Below the pieces are notes generated by a model, which saw nothing but the letters and a program-made list of their open reading frames with translations, had not been told where the DNA came from and did no database searches. Source: Kondoa malvinella (Eukaryota > Basidiomycota > Agaricostilbomycetes > Agaricostilbales > Kondoaceae). From it: a stretch of 64,000 nucleotides of DNA. Every line of letters begins with the position of its first letter. The first letter of the stretch is position 1. A program made the position numbers and the translations under genes. The stretch is taken from positions 487,822-551,821 of the forward strand of contig BCIM01000012.1 in the NCBI GenBank assembly GCA_039545315.1. Direction: 5' to 3'. This document shows, one piece after another, positions 33,888 to 43,829 of this stretch.

Positions 33888-34754
33888 TCACCTCTCCTGC
33901 TTCTGTTCCTCCGTCATATCCCCATAGTCGAAGCGACTACGAACACCAGCACAGCCAAAGTCAATGAGAACAACGCGATCCGGACAAATAAGAATGTTGT
34001 GCCTGTTGATGTCTGTGTGTACGATGCCGAGTGAGCCAAAGCGATCGACAGCTGAGCAGAGATCTTCCGCCATCCTTTGAAAGTCCGTAGAACGTGTTCC
34101 TTTCATTTTGGAGAGGTTAACACCATTCGAGATGTATTCGATGAGCACGAAAGGCGGATTTAGAGCTCTTGCAGGTCCGCTTTGCAGAGTACCATACGCG
34201 TAAAGACGAGGGATATGACGGCCTTGCATAGTCTCCAGTGCTTCATAGGCATTCTTCTCCGTTTCATAGGACTCCAACATGAGCCGATAGAAATGCTCTT
34301 CCCACATAGCTTGTGCCTGCTCTGTACCAGCATCAAAGTCGTCCTGGTACATAAAGTACTCGTCCCAGTCTGCGTACGCTCCGGCTGCTCGCTGTTTCAT
34401 GGCGTGCATCTCTGCCTTTGTGCCATCCCTCAGATATTTCGGGTCGAAGACCTTGAGGATCGCTGTCTTGGGCAGCCCTACTGCTGTATCGGTAGCTTTG
34501 ATCTCTACCAACAGCACTTGACTCTTTGTGAACGGTTCGAAGGTCTTGATTGGCAAAGCTGTTCTGGATGTAAGACGATGATCGAGGTCTTCTCCTCTGC
34601 CTGTGAGGCTGTCATGCTCCTCGAGAGTGATGGACATGCGACATTCGGGAGCAACAGACACTGGGGTCATTCGCTGAAGCGCTGAAGGACTATGCTGCCT
34701 TAGCTTGCCTGACTGTAAGAACGACTGTATAGATTGTGAACGAGTACAATGCAT
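33888..34754 (-). CDS. Protein-kinase-like (PKL fold) protein
   Basis: Single-exon gene of 288 codons. The catalytic loop is IVHTDINRHNIL (HxD with an Asn five residues on) and the metal loop is VVLIDFG, so both catalytic Asp residues are present. Upstream, QVLLVEIKATDTAVG and PKTAILKVFDP supply the N-lobe strands with a Lys (AILKV), and FVLIEYIS the hinge. An inserted segment (DWDEYFMYQDDFDAGTEQAQ) separates the lobes. The chain ends soon after DFG, lacking the large C-lobe of ordinary Ser/Thr kinases. Such short kinase-like proteins are common in fungi, often as expanded families of unknown substrate. The real start may be an inner Met (MTPVSVAPECRM). Confidence 0.75.
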   Translation of the reverse strand: MHCTRSQSIQSFLQSGKLRQHSPSALQRMTPVSVAPECRMSITLEEHDSLTGRGEDLDHRLTSRTALPIKTFEPFTKSQVLLVEIKATDTAVGLPKTAILKVFDPKYLRDGTKAEMHAMKQRAAGAYADWDEYFMYQDDFDAGTEQAQAMWEEHFYRLMLESYETEKNAYEALETMQGRHIPRLYAYGTLQSGPARALNPPFVLIEYISNGVNLSKMKGTRSTDFQRMAEDLCSAVDRFGSLGIVHTDINRHNILICPDRVVLIDFGCAGVRSRFDYGDMTEEQKQER

Positions 34755-34912
34755 GAATCATTAAGTGTACAAACAAGCGAGCCGCCCATAAATATGCACA
34801 CCACATGTACAGCATCCGATCAGTCCTGCAGCCTGGCCGACTTCTTTCCCTCAAGCGATACCAAATCTGCTCGAATGTCAGAAGTGTATCAGTGTAGAGC
34901 AGATAGAACTCA

Positions 34913-35227
34913 CTAGTGATGAATCGCCCTAGCCTTCTTAGCCTTTTCCATCATCAAGTGCTGCTCAAACAAGTTTGGCTCTCCTGCCGAAACCATCTTC
35001 TTGATCAGCTGCTGGTTGACCTCCCTCTTCCAGCTGTGTCCGCCATCTCTGAAATTCATCTCTGAATCTTTGTGACCATCTCGCTTCCATGAGTTTGCCC
35101 GGCTGCTGTTCTCTTCAACTGGAGGATTGCGAGCAACGAGTTCGGTGGAAGACATGGCTGGTGCTGCGAAAGCGAGACTAGCAGCGAAGCCAAAGAGGCA
35201 CAAGAGCAGAGTGATGAAACGAGTCAT
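34913..35227 (-). CDS. Small secreted protein with repeated SWKR (Kex2-like) sites
   Basis: 104 residues, apparently intronless. A clear signal peptide (MTRFITLLLCLFGFAASLAF, cleavage after AFA) leads to a short mature chain. Two copies of SWKR followed by an acidic residue occur at residues 46-49 and 65-68, flanking a 19-residue segment (DGHKDSEMNFRDGGHSWKR). Lys-Arg is the site used by the Golgi protease Kex2, so the precursor could release two peptides, the second being the C-terminal EVNQQLIKKMVSAG segment. It has no cysteines and no CaaX end, so it is not a standard basidiomycete lipopeptide pheromone. Function unknown; secretion is inferred from the signal peptide. Confidence 0.7.
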   Translation of the reverse strand: MTRFITLLLCLFGFAASLAFAAPAMSSTELVARNPPVEENSSRANSWKRDGHKDSEMNFRDGGHSWKREVNQQLIKKMVSAGEPNLFEQHLMMEKAKKARAIHH

Positions 35228-35514
35228 GTTTGAGTGTATTTGTGATTGTGGGTTGTAGTGATGCTTGCGAGCGTGTGCGTTGTGTTATTGATTATAGAGA
35301 AAGGATGCTGGATGGAAGAGGAGAGAGAGCGGAAGAAAAGACGCTGAGCATTGTTTGATTGTTATTGTGAAGATGACCAGATCGAATAGAGTAGATTATG
35401 ACCAACTTGATAGAACAAGATTGAACGCTAGGCAGTCAGGATCACAATTGACAGATAGACATGCCAAGAGAAGAGTGAGAGCACCACAAACAGACGCAAG
35501 AACAGATGATCGTT

Positions 35515-38500
35515 TCAAGACATGACTTCCGCTTCATCTGGCAGAAAAGTGAGAACAGAAAGAGTCTGTTGGCCTTGTCAGTAGTTGTAGTCTGATGGAA
35601 ATAAATGCACGCACTGTCTTGCCATTCCTCTTGCACAGGATGACACATTTGTCGTCTCTGAAAGTGACGCGCCAAACGGCTTCGCAGGGTTCTGCCAGCT
35701 CGCGAATGAATCGACCTGACCGTACCGCAAGGTATTAGCCATGTACCGAGCCGATCGAACCTGGACATACCCGTTTTAAAGTCAAACAGCTTGACTCGAC
35801 CATCATTACCGCCTGAGACGATGAAGCGGTCATCAAATTGCAAACAGGTGACTGAATTATCGTGTGCGCAGAGTCGATGGAGACATTCAAGCGTAGCCAA
35901 GCTGAAGACAATGACTCGACCGTCTGAGCCGCCAGTGACCAAAACCGAATCTGTTAGCTGTAGCTGACCAACAAGCGATGTATGGCCCTGCAAGAGTGCC
36001 AAGCATTCGCTAGAGAGCATATGAGCAAATGCAAAGAATCGCAGGCTATTGACTCACCCAGTGCGAGCAGACCAGATTCTGACGGTAGAGTCGAGACTGC
36101 CAGAAGCGACCCTTTGACCATCGAAAGCGACTGCGTAGACTTGATGAAAATGACCACGGAAGACGTGCAAGCATTCGCCTGTATCAATGTCCCAGAGCTG
36201 TGCGTAAACGTCAGCCTTGCATGCAGAATTGAAGGGTACGTACGCGACATGTAGTATCGTAGCTCCCGCTGACCATCTTGTTTCCACTGACTTCCAGGCA
36301 CCGTACACAATGTTGATGACCTTCCAGCAGCCTGATTTGTCTCCCTTGTTCAATGTCCCAAACTCGGATAGTAGCATCTCTTGAGCCCGAAATAGCGATA
36401 GGTCGACCATGCAACACCTTCAGGCATCTGATCGTAGATGTATGCCCTTCCATGCTGAACTTGCATAGACTACATGTAACCGCTATCAGCGAAATTCGAA
36501 AGGCGTGAAGCGAGAGACTTACCCAGTAGCCAAGTCCCAGACTTTGACGTTCCGATCGCATCCACCGCTCACAACAAGAGCTGAAGGTTGTCCGTGACCT
36601 CTTGCCGTTCCACAGATATTGGCTTGCTGTGCACTTGTACCAGTTCCTCCACCAGCACCGAGACCCATACCACCATTAGTACCGGCTCCATGCGGCACGA
36701 AGCCTTCAAAGTCCTTGCTCGACCCAAGACTTGCCGGACGGGTACGGTAGCTCCTACTGCCTCTATTCGAAGGTCGGCCATGCCCTAGATCGACCATGGG
36801 AACATGTGCTGCAGAGGTAGATCGATACGTTGGGACCTCTTCATCAGGTGATGGTGCATCTTCTCTAGTCCCGCCTTTACTGACCAACACCAATGCCCAA
36901 ACACCCATTGTATGACTTTTCAACGTGCGCACGTAGGATCCGGTAGCTGCTTCAAAGACATGCACAAGAGAAGTTGCCATGCCTACTACAATCCATTCAT
37001 CGTCGAAACCGAGAGAGGTGACTACGCCATCATCGGAAGAAGCTTGAGCAGATAAGATCCGACCTGGACCCCGTAGCCAATTCGATTCTGTCAGATAGGC
37101 GCGTTTGAATTGGTTCTTGTAGCTGAGCTTGTCAGTTGTAGCTTGACTGTTGAAAGGATCACTGGATCGGCTGAAATTGGCTGAAACTGATCGAGTAGGT
37201 ACTGTAGTGGTAAGATGAGATGCTGAAGTGCGCGGTGTAGGGTATTCTTTGTGGAAAGCTGGAGGTGATGCAACTGTTACTGGTACTAGGGCAGGAGGCG
37301 AGGCCGAGAAAGATGGCACGGCCTGTTGTGGTAGCTCTGAAGCATTCGCAGGAGGTCGAGTCAGGCCAATGCCTGGCATACTTCTAGGTCTTGAGCTGCT
37401 TGGAGAGACTGGCAAAGGTCGTAAAAGGGGTATCGGTCGAGTACCTTCAGCGTGAGGCAAAGCAGCAGCTTGTGGACGCCAGGGATCGGCGAGAACAGGC
37501 GAAGTGCGTTCAGGCCTAAGACGACTGCTTGAAGCCACTGGACGCTGCGAAGTCGAGCTAGAGCTTGATGTCGCTCGCTGCATGCTTGGTCTCCGGCCCA
37601 TCGCGACTTCTGGCGAGTCTGGTTCCGAGTGTTGGCGCAGTCGTGGAGCAGGAGGGACGTCTATCGGTGTACGAGGACGAATCGCTGGATTGGAAGAGGG
37701 TCTTCGAGACATGGGCGAAGGCAAGCGGAAGCCTTGTACCGAGATGGGCGATTGTAAACTACCATTGGCTGCCCGAGCACCGAAAGGCGAGGTTTGACCT
37801 TGAGCAAAGTTGCGTACTCGAGGCGTTTGTTGCGAAATGCCGAGACCTCGAAGTGCCCAATCTTCCTCTGCTGGTGAAAGACCAATGATAGGCGTTGTGC
37901 TGGTTGAAGTATTGATAGTCAAACCGCGTCTATTCGTAGGCGTCGCACGATTGGATGTAGTAGTGGTAGTCCGAGCAACGCGTGGAGGTGTTTGAAGCTG
38001 AAGTACACCAGGCAGGCTTGCAGCTACAGGACCGCTCGATGTCGCTCCGCCAAAGCGATGCCTTTCACACATCTGCTTCCATGTCTGCTCATCCAATACC
38101 AAGCTCCTCCATGTCTTTGATACCCCGCTAGCCCTGACTAGATCTTTGGGATCTTCTACGAATCCCAAGATGTGCAATCCGAGCTCCTGCGGTAGTTCAG
38201 CGATAAAGTCGCGCTTGAGTAAAGGCGCAATCAGACCAGACAGCTGAGCCAAATCAGAGGTCTCAAAGTAGGGTAGTACAGCAGTGAGGAAAGCCCGTCG
38301 GCCATTGACAGACAGTCTTGAGAAGTCGCTAGCAGCTTGCAAGACGATCGCCTCTTCGTCTTCTAGCTCATTCTCGCCATCCCAGCTCTGTTCATCTTGC
38401 GCGTCAGGTCTAGGTGAGGGACTGGGAGTAGGCGCCGGTGACAATGGGGAAACAGTTCTTGAGATCTGGTGTGCGGCGAGCAGACTGCTCAGATCAAGAA

Positions 38501-38618
38501 AGTCCTGCTGTCGGCCTTTGCCTTTGTCTGCTGAACTAGCTGGCTCGTCTACTGCGGGCGGCGTTGTCGGACCTTGTTCAAAGAAACGTAAAGGCGAAGA
38601 GCCAGCATTGGCCGACAT
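35515..38618 (-). CDS. CDC4: F-box/WD40 SCF substrate receptor, CDC4-like
   Basis: Substrate-recognition subunit of an SCF ubiquitin ligase, expected to bind phosphorylated targets. Residues 1-130 are Ser/Pro-rich and acidic; LAQLSGLIAPLLKRDF resembles the dimerisation segment before the F-box (LPQELGLHILGFVEDPKDLV, about residues 142-187). A long Ser/Pro linker (about 190-500) follows, then WD40 blades with paired signatures: VVSGGCDRNVKVWDLATG, AISGSRDATIRVWDIEQG, VSGSYDTTCR/LWDIDTGECL, ASGSLDSTVRIWSARTGECL, VTGGSDGRVIVF and VSGGNDGRVKLFDFKTG. Introns lie between blades; the final one probably ends at GCCAACAG so that the protein closes TFLPDEAEVMS with TGA at 35515. Met30 and Pof1 are alternatives, but the long N-terminus favours Cdc4. 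Confidence 0.85.
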
Positions 38619-38919
38619 CTCAGGGCAGAGCTGTTGCTGTGTAGAGTCGCTGTCTCGAACAGCAGCAGCAGATCGTGGTGAGCAAGTCGTGCCTCCGTCG
38701 CAATCTATTCACTTCCGGAAATAATTATCGAATTCCAAGAATGGCTTGTTGTTGCATGTGAAGGGTATGGCAACTCAAACTGCTGTCTAGTGCAAACAGA
38801 AAGGCATGCGAGACTCTAATAACAGTGCAATTCTATGATTAGCTTGACGCGACTCTATACACTTGATGGTCGAACTCTAGGTTGAGATCGATTTTGCGTT
38901 GTTTCTTGCTCTGCAAACT
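38619..38919. other. Intergenic region
   Basis: 300 bp between the CDC4-like start and the 3' end of the DnaJ gene, both on the minus strand. It probably holds the CDC4 promoter and the DnaJ 3' untranslated region. Nothing else is seen. Confidence 0.4.
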
Positions 38920-41125
38920 CTAGAACGGTCTTCTTGATTGTCTTCTACCTCCTCCGCCACCCATCTGTGCGTTCAAAAGATCTTCGAGGTTGATTCCGCC
39001 TGTCAAATTCCATCGCCATATAAGTCTCTATAGACTGACAACGTAACGAAAACTGACCTCCCATGCCACCGCCTCCGCCAAATGCGGACTCAAAACCTCC
39101 ATGAGAATGACCAAAGGGAGAGCCGCCCATACCAAATCCACCACCACCGCTACACGACTTTCAGCTTTTGTCCAAGTAGGCATGAAGCCAAAAGACTCAC
39201 AATGGTGAACCACCTCCGCCAAACATGTCTTCCATAGATGGACCATCCAGGTCTTCTCCCGCCTGATTGAACCATCAGCTGAGGTCTAAACTCGATGAAA
39301 CAGACTCACATCATGTCGCCGCCTCTTGACTGGATCGCTGAGCACGCTGTATGCTTCTCCAATCTCTTTGAATTTTTCTTCAGTTCCGCCTTTGTCCGGG
39401 TGATTCTTGAGACTTTGTTTCCGATACTGTTCGTATCCCATTTGCGTATTAGTTTAAACCCAGAAACGGAAACGCAACACGAACAGCTTTCTTAATCTCG
39501 TCCTCGCTGTAGCTCTGTGTCCGATCCAATCCAAGTTCTTTGTAATAGTCCTTTTGTTTGGAAATCTTGAGTTCCTTTTCTGCGTTTTCAAGTTCGGAAG
39601 AAATGGAATTTCGGTCTACTGCGCTGTCGGACGCTTCTAAGGCCGCTTTAAAGTCTTGCACTGCGCCTTCGTAGTTTTGCGTATTGAGTCGGGCGCGGGC
39701 TCTTGATCGAAGACTGTCCGTACACACTCAAGCCATCAGCATAAGCTAATCAGCAGCAGAATTCCGACGGACGCTTTGAAATGATCGCTTTGAATACCCA
39801 GGATCACATCACAGTCTTCTATCACTTCATCATACTTCTTCAACTGTCCGGGTGAAGCATGCGCCTTAGTGTCTGTCGGCACACAAACGCAGTTTCAACG
39901 CACAGCAGTCAAAGCCAAAGCTCTATTGCTTCTGAAGAGAATCTGCATCTGTTCGTTCTCCGGATCCACATCGAGGGCTTCAGTGTATTTTTCGACTGCT
40001 TCAGTGTAGTTCCGGGATGAGAAAGCCGCTTTGCCAGCTTCCCTTTTCGCTTCGAATTGTCGAATTCGTTTGAGCGCTTTGCTGTTTGGCCAAGTCCGTC
40101 ATTAGCTGTGATACAGCTGTAGTGGTGTAGACAAACATGTGTTGAGCGTTATCTGGGTCCAGCCCAACTGAGCGCTCAAAGTGGTTCTTGGCTTGGTCCC
40201 AATTGCCTTGTTTGTAGAGGACTATTCCTCGCCAGTAGAGCGCTTCTGGCTGAACAGAAGATGAGTGGAGGCATTTTAATAGGTAGGAAAGAGCATACAT
40301 TCGATTGTGATGCTCGGAGCAGATCACTGTATAGGAATCAGTTTCAGCCAGCAGAAAGCAGAGACGCGCGCACGTCGCAAGGAAAGAAGCTTCGTCAAGC
40401 TTGTTGCGTCCAATCAGCGCCTCTAACCTCCAGATCTTCCACTGCATTGGCACTTCTTCGACCTCCCTTTGCGCCGCATCCAAAGCAAAAGTGACCATCT
40501 GCCAGCTACTCCTCTCCCTCTCCCTTGCAACAGAAGTGAGGTGGTTGTTCAACCGCGCCAATTTGGCCAGATCAGCTTGAACATTCTTAAGCGTCGCTTC
40601 GTCTGCTAACGATTTCGCTTCTTCTAATGAATATTCAGCAGGCTGAGTTTGGGCTAGTGCAAGTTGAATCTTGCCGATCCTTGCTAATGTCTTCGCTTGC
40701 CTTGGTTTCTGGCTCGCTAGAACTTCGCGACAGTCTTGCAAAGCGGCAGGATAGTCTCTCAGAGCCATGTACGCCGCTGCTCTGTTGAATTGAGCAGCAG
40801 TGAGCGTCGGATCAACTTCCAGAGCTTTCGAATAGGCTTTGATGGCTTCAGAGTAGTTTTTGGCCTTGTAGCATTCTGTTCCCTTTTCCTTCCACCCTTC
40901 TGCAGTCGTAGGGTCGCTCGATGGAGGATCAATATCTTCGACTTCACTGTCTGATGAGCCACCTCCGTTCATCTCTACGTCGTCATGTGTCTCATCTGGC
41001 CTGTGCATGGTGCAAAAAGTCAGAACTTGGAAGTCTTGAGGAAAGAACAAGGGAACGGACTGTGTTGTAGATTCAGAAGCTTTCTTTGCTGCTTTTCTAG
41101 CTGCTCCAGACTTCTTCTTCGCCAT
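38920..41125 (-). CDS. TPR/J-domain co-chaperone (DNAJC7-like)
   Basis: Hsp70/Hsp90 co-chaperone combining TPR repeats with a C-terminal J domain. It starts [18 protein letters not shown]; an intron with donor GTCCGT joins STTQ to [14 protein letters not shown] units include [54 protein letters not shown] and [20 protein letters not shown]. The J domain reads [11 protein letters not shown], then after an intron [10 protein letters not shown] with the essential HPD, and [15 protein letters not shown] Gly/Phe-rich tail ([17 protein letters not shown]) with two micro-introns ends SRRPF at 38920. Length and order match human DNAJC7/TPR2. It is divergent from RCF1. Confidence 0.88.
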
Positions 41126-41574
41126 ATCGTCGCGTTCTGAGTGGTCGAGCAGGTCACACCAGTCAAGTTGAAATTTTTGGCTTTCTAACTCTGTCAGCGT
41201 CATCATCACAGCAAGATTAGGCCATCAGGTGTTATAGACGCAATTAAAGTGAGCGATGTGCTGTGCAATATCGGTGATTCTCATCTTCAATGCAAGTTGG
41301 GCAATCTCAAGACATCGACCCGCTAGAATAGCTGCATATCAGACTAGACAAGGCTACAGCGATAGTCCTTGCCATATACAGTGAGTCTGCTGCATATCAT
41401 CCGCCTTCTGTGCACTTACAGGAATTCAAGCTTCGCACCTTCAGCGACTGAAATCGCTGAGCCTATAATCACCTAAAAGGCTGTCACTCTTGTCTCAAGT
41501 GAGTCCCTGCTCAATCATCCTGCATGGACGAGGTACAGATAGCAAGGGAAGCACAGCTACCGAGGCCTGTCACT
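41126..41574. promoter_or_regulatory. Shared promoter region between DnaJ co-chaperone and RCF1
   Basis: About 450 bp between two divergent genes. It contains no persuasive reading frame apart from a possible earlier RCF1 start at 41524. I infer promoter function from position only; I did not identify a defined heat-shock element or TATA box. Confidence 0.35.
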
Positions 41575-42125
41575 ATGGCATCTCCTACCGCACCAGGCCC
41601 ATCGAGGCTTCAATACCAACCTCCAGTGACTGTTACACCTGAAGAGCATTCGTATTCTGCACAAATGGAAGAATCGCAGAAATCGCGCGCTTTCCGTTAG
41701 TTTCCTCTCTTCCGCTCGTCGCCTAGTATAGAGGAGCACTGGCTGACACTTCTTCCCCAGGTAAATTCTACGAAGAACCTTTTGTACCAATTGGTATTGC
41801 AGCAACCGTTTTCGCCTTGGGTGCAGCGAGCAACAGCATGCGAAAAGGCGATCGAAAGAATTTCAATCGTTTCCTTCGTTGGCGAGTTGGAGCACAGGGA
41901 GCGACTGTTGTGGCTGCTTTAGCTGGTAGTGCTTATTATGCTGAAGATCGAGCAAAGAGGAAGAGGGAGGAAGAATTGATGCAAGCTGCTAAAATGAGGG
42001 AGAGCAAGGATTTGTTGGAGAGTGGGAAGAAGGAGACTATTATTACTAGTAAAGCCAGTCAGGTGCCGGATAAGTTGAGTACTACGCCAGTGTTGGATGC
42101 GGTCAAAGAGAGTAAGCGGGTATAA
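41575..42125 (+). CDS. RCF1: Respiratory supercomplex factor 1 (HIG1 domain)
   Basis: Inner-membrane protein that promotes assembly and stability of cytochrome c oxidase and III-IV supercomplexes. Two exons: the first ends SAQMEESQKSRAFR at about 41697, the second begins KFYEEPFVPIGIAATVFALG after an intron of about 65 nt. The HIG1 signature is complete: helix 1, MRKGDRKNFNRFLRWRVGAQG, and helix 2 (ATVVAALAGSAYYA). A charged C-terminal tail (DRAKRKREEELMQAAKMRES) follows. ATG 41575 (MASPTAPGPSRL) is preferred; an in-frame ATG exists at 41524. The chain ends VKESKRV with TAA at 42123. The next gene, CBP3, also serves the bc1/cytochrome oxidase branch. Confidence 0.9.
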
Positions 42126-42582
42126 CGGGATTGCAGCCAGTTGAGCAAGCGGATACGAGGACAGCAAGGTCACCTCAGTAGTGCGTGTCTAGCTCTGTCT
42201 TTATTTTTCTTGCTGACACTTCCTTTTGAAAGGCTCGACAGCAAAGTGGAATGACATGTATGAAATGTGAAAACAGATGAAGTCACTGTAAACTTTGCTG
42301 TCCCGTCACTCTTTTTTCGTCTGCAGGGTACCTCACATTGATACCATGCCTGCCTTACCGGCATTGTTAGCCTATTTCCGCACTAGCTTGTAAGGCTTTG
42401 TGAGGAATAGAAGCTAGAGAAGGAAATAGATGGACACGATCGAGGAACACAAGACAGCTGTCCGAGGTAGAAGGTGGTTACACGGAGCAGATGATAAGAT
42501 AGAAAAGACACTGCAACAACCCGAAGCTGGCCAACTATATGAACATTGATCTTGCACTTTCCATACGCAATCTTCAAACCTT
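42126..42582. other. Convergent intergenic region
   Basis: About 460 bp between the 3' ends of RCF1 and CBP3. No coherent coding sequence; T-rich and mixed, probably two 3' untranslated regions. Confidence 0.4.
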
Positions 42583-43661
42583 CTAAGACCACACCGCCGG
42601 CTGGTTCAAATCTTCCTGCTTGGTGCTGTCTGGGCCCTTCTCCGTTGCCCTCTCGAACTGGTCCTTCCCATCACTGCCCTTCTCCAACAAATCATCGGCC
42701 TCCCTTACTTGCTCTCCTTCAGTCTCCGCTTCCGGTCCAGGCTGGTTCCAAGACACTGTACTTCCTTCACCCGCTTGATTGTCCGCCAGAGCATAGATGA
42801 CTTGTTCGTCTGACAGAGAATCAAGACGATGCGTTTCCTTCCTGAACCAAACGCAAAGGTTTTCCAAAACCACAGCGAAATTCGTCTCCCTTTCAATAAT
42901 CTGTTCTGACGAGAGTACTGATTCGGAGACGAGAGAAGAAGGAGGTGCAGCTGAACCGGTTACTCCGCCCATTCCTTCGCCCCAAGCAGCACCAAAGACA
43001 TTTCTCCATAAAGCAGCTGCTAATTCCGCATCACCATTAATGAGCGCTTCATCGAAAGCCATGATGCTGCCATGATGTTGCGAGAGCAAGTCTTGCATGT
43101 GTCCCTTGACAGCTCGGGATTGCTTAATGTTGTAATAATCTGGTGATTGCATTCTGTATTCTGAATCGATGAAGAAATGATTGACGAGTTCTTGAGTGAA
43201 GTTTCGCCCTATTGGTGCGGGTAATGAACGGAAGCGGACGGTGAGAAGGTAAATGTGCAAGTTGGTAATCTGGAACCAAGCTTGGAACGATTTTGGCAGT
43301 CCACATTCTGTTGCAAGAGCATTGACAGCGTGCAGACGTGTATGGTATTTGACTTACGGTTGTACCAGAAGTCAGCGTGCCGATCGTGCATTTCTGAAGT
43401 GACGTTGTAATAATGGTTTGTCGACCTGACAGCAGCTGTGCGACGAGGGGAGTAGCCCAACAAGTTGGCCACATTGATCAAAGCGTCTCTTTTCCATCCT
43501 GTGAGCTTGGGGCCTGGTACGGTAGAAGTGACAGGCGGAGTCATTTGTGGGTCGATTTCCCTTCCACTGGCTACTTCAGAGGCGAATCGACGAGCTGGAA
43601 GACTTGAAGAGGCGAGTCTGGGTGCAGACACCTTTCTGGCGTGTCTAGAAATCATTGCCAT
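42583..43661 (-). CDS. CBP3: Ubiquinol-cytochrome c chaperone CBP3 (UQCC1)
   Basis: Mitochondrial factor that binds the ribosome exit and new cytochrome b during bc1 complex assembly. Exon 1 encodes an Arg/Ser-rich presequence (MAMISRHARKVSAPRLASSS) and the start of the domain (WKRDALINVANLLGYSPRRTAAVRS). After a short intron the core reads ECGLPKSFQAWFQITNLHIY, LLTVRFRSLPAPIGRNFTQE, LVNHFFIDSEYRM, MQDLLSQHHGSIMAFDEALI and GDAELAAALWRNVF, the Pfam ubiquinol-cyt-C chaperone pattern. The C-terminus carries an acidic, disordered tail (GPEAETEGEQVREADDLL) beyond the usual domain. Its start lies 168 bp from the divergent MUS81 start. Confidence 0.9.
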
Positions 43662-43829
43662 CTTGTGTAAGTGACGGAGAGGAAGAAAAGAGAGTTGCCA
43701 AAATTGAAGTCTTCAAGTCGGGTCACATAAGCTAGACTTAGCGCAACTCTAAGGTCGGTCATTCTGTTTGCTCTTTCTCGACCCGCAAGAGCTCTGAAGC
43801 GCGTCACTACCAGGTAACAGCTTCCCGAG
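43662..43829. promoter_or_regulatory. Compact bidirectional promoter CBP3 / MUS81
   Basis: 168 bp separate the two divergent start codons, so both promoters and leaders must share it. The minus-strand frame that crosses it (43652-44008) is antisense to the first MUS81 exons and is rejected as a gene. Confidence 0.4.
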
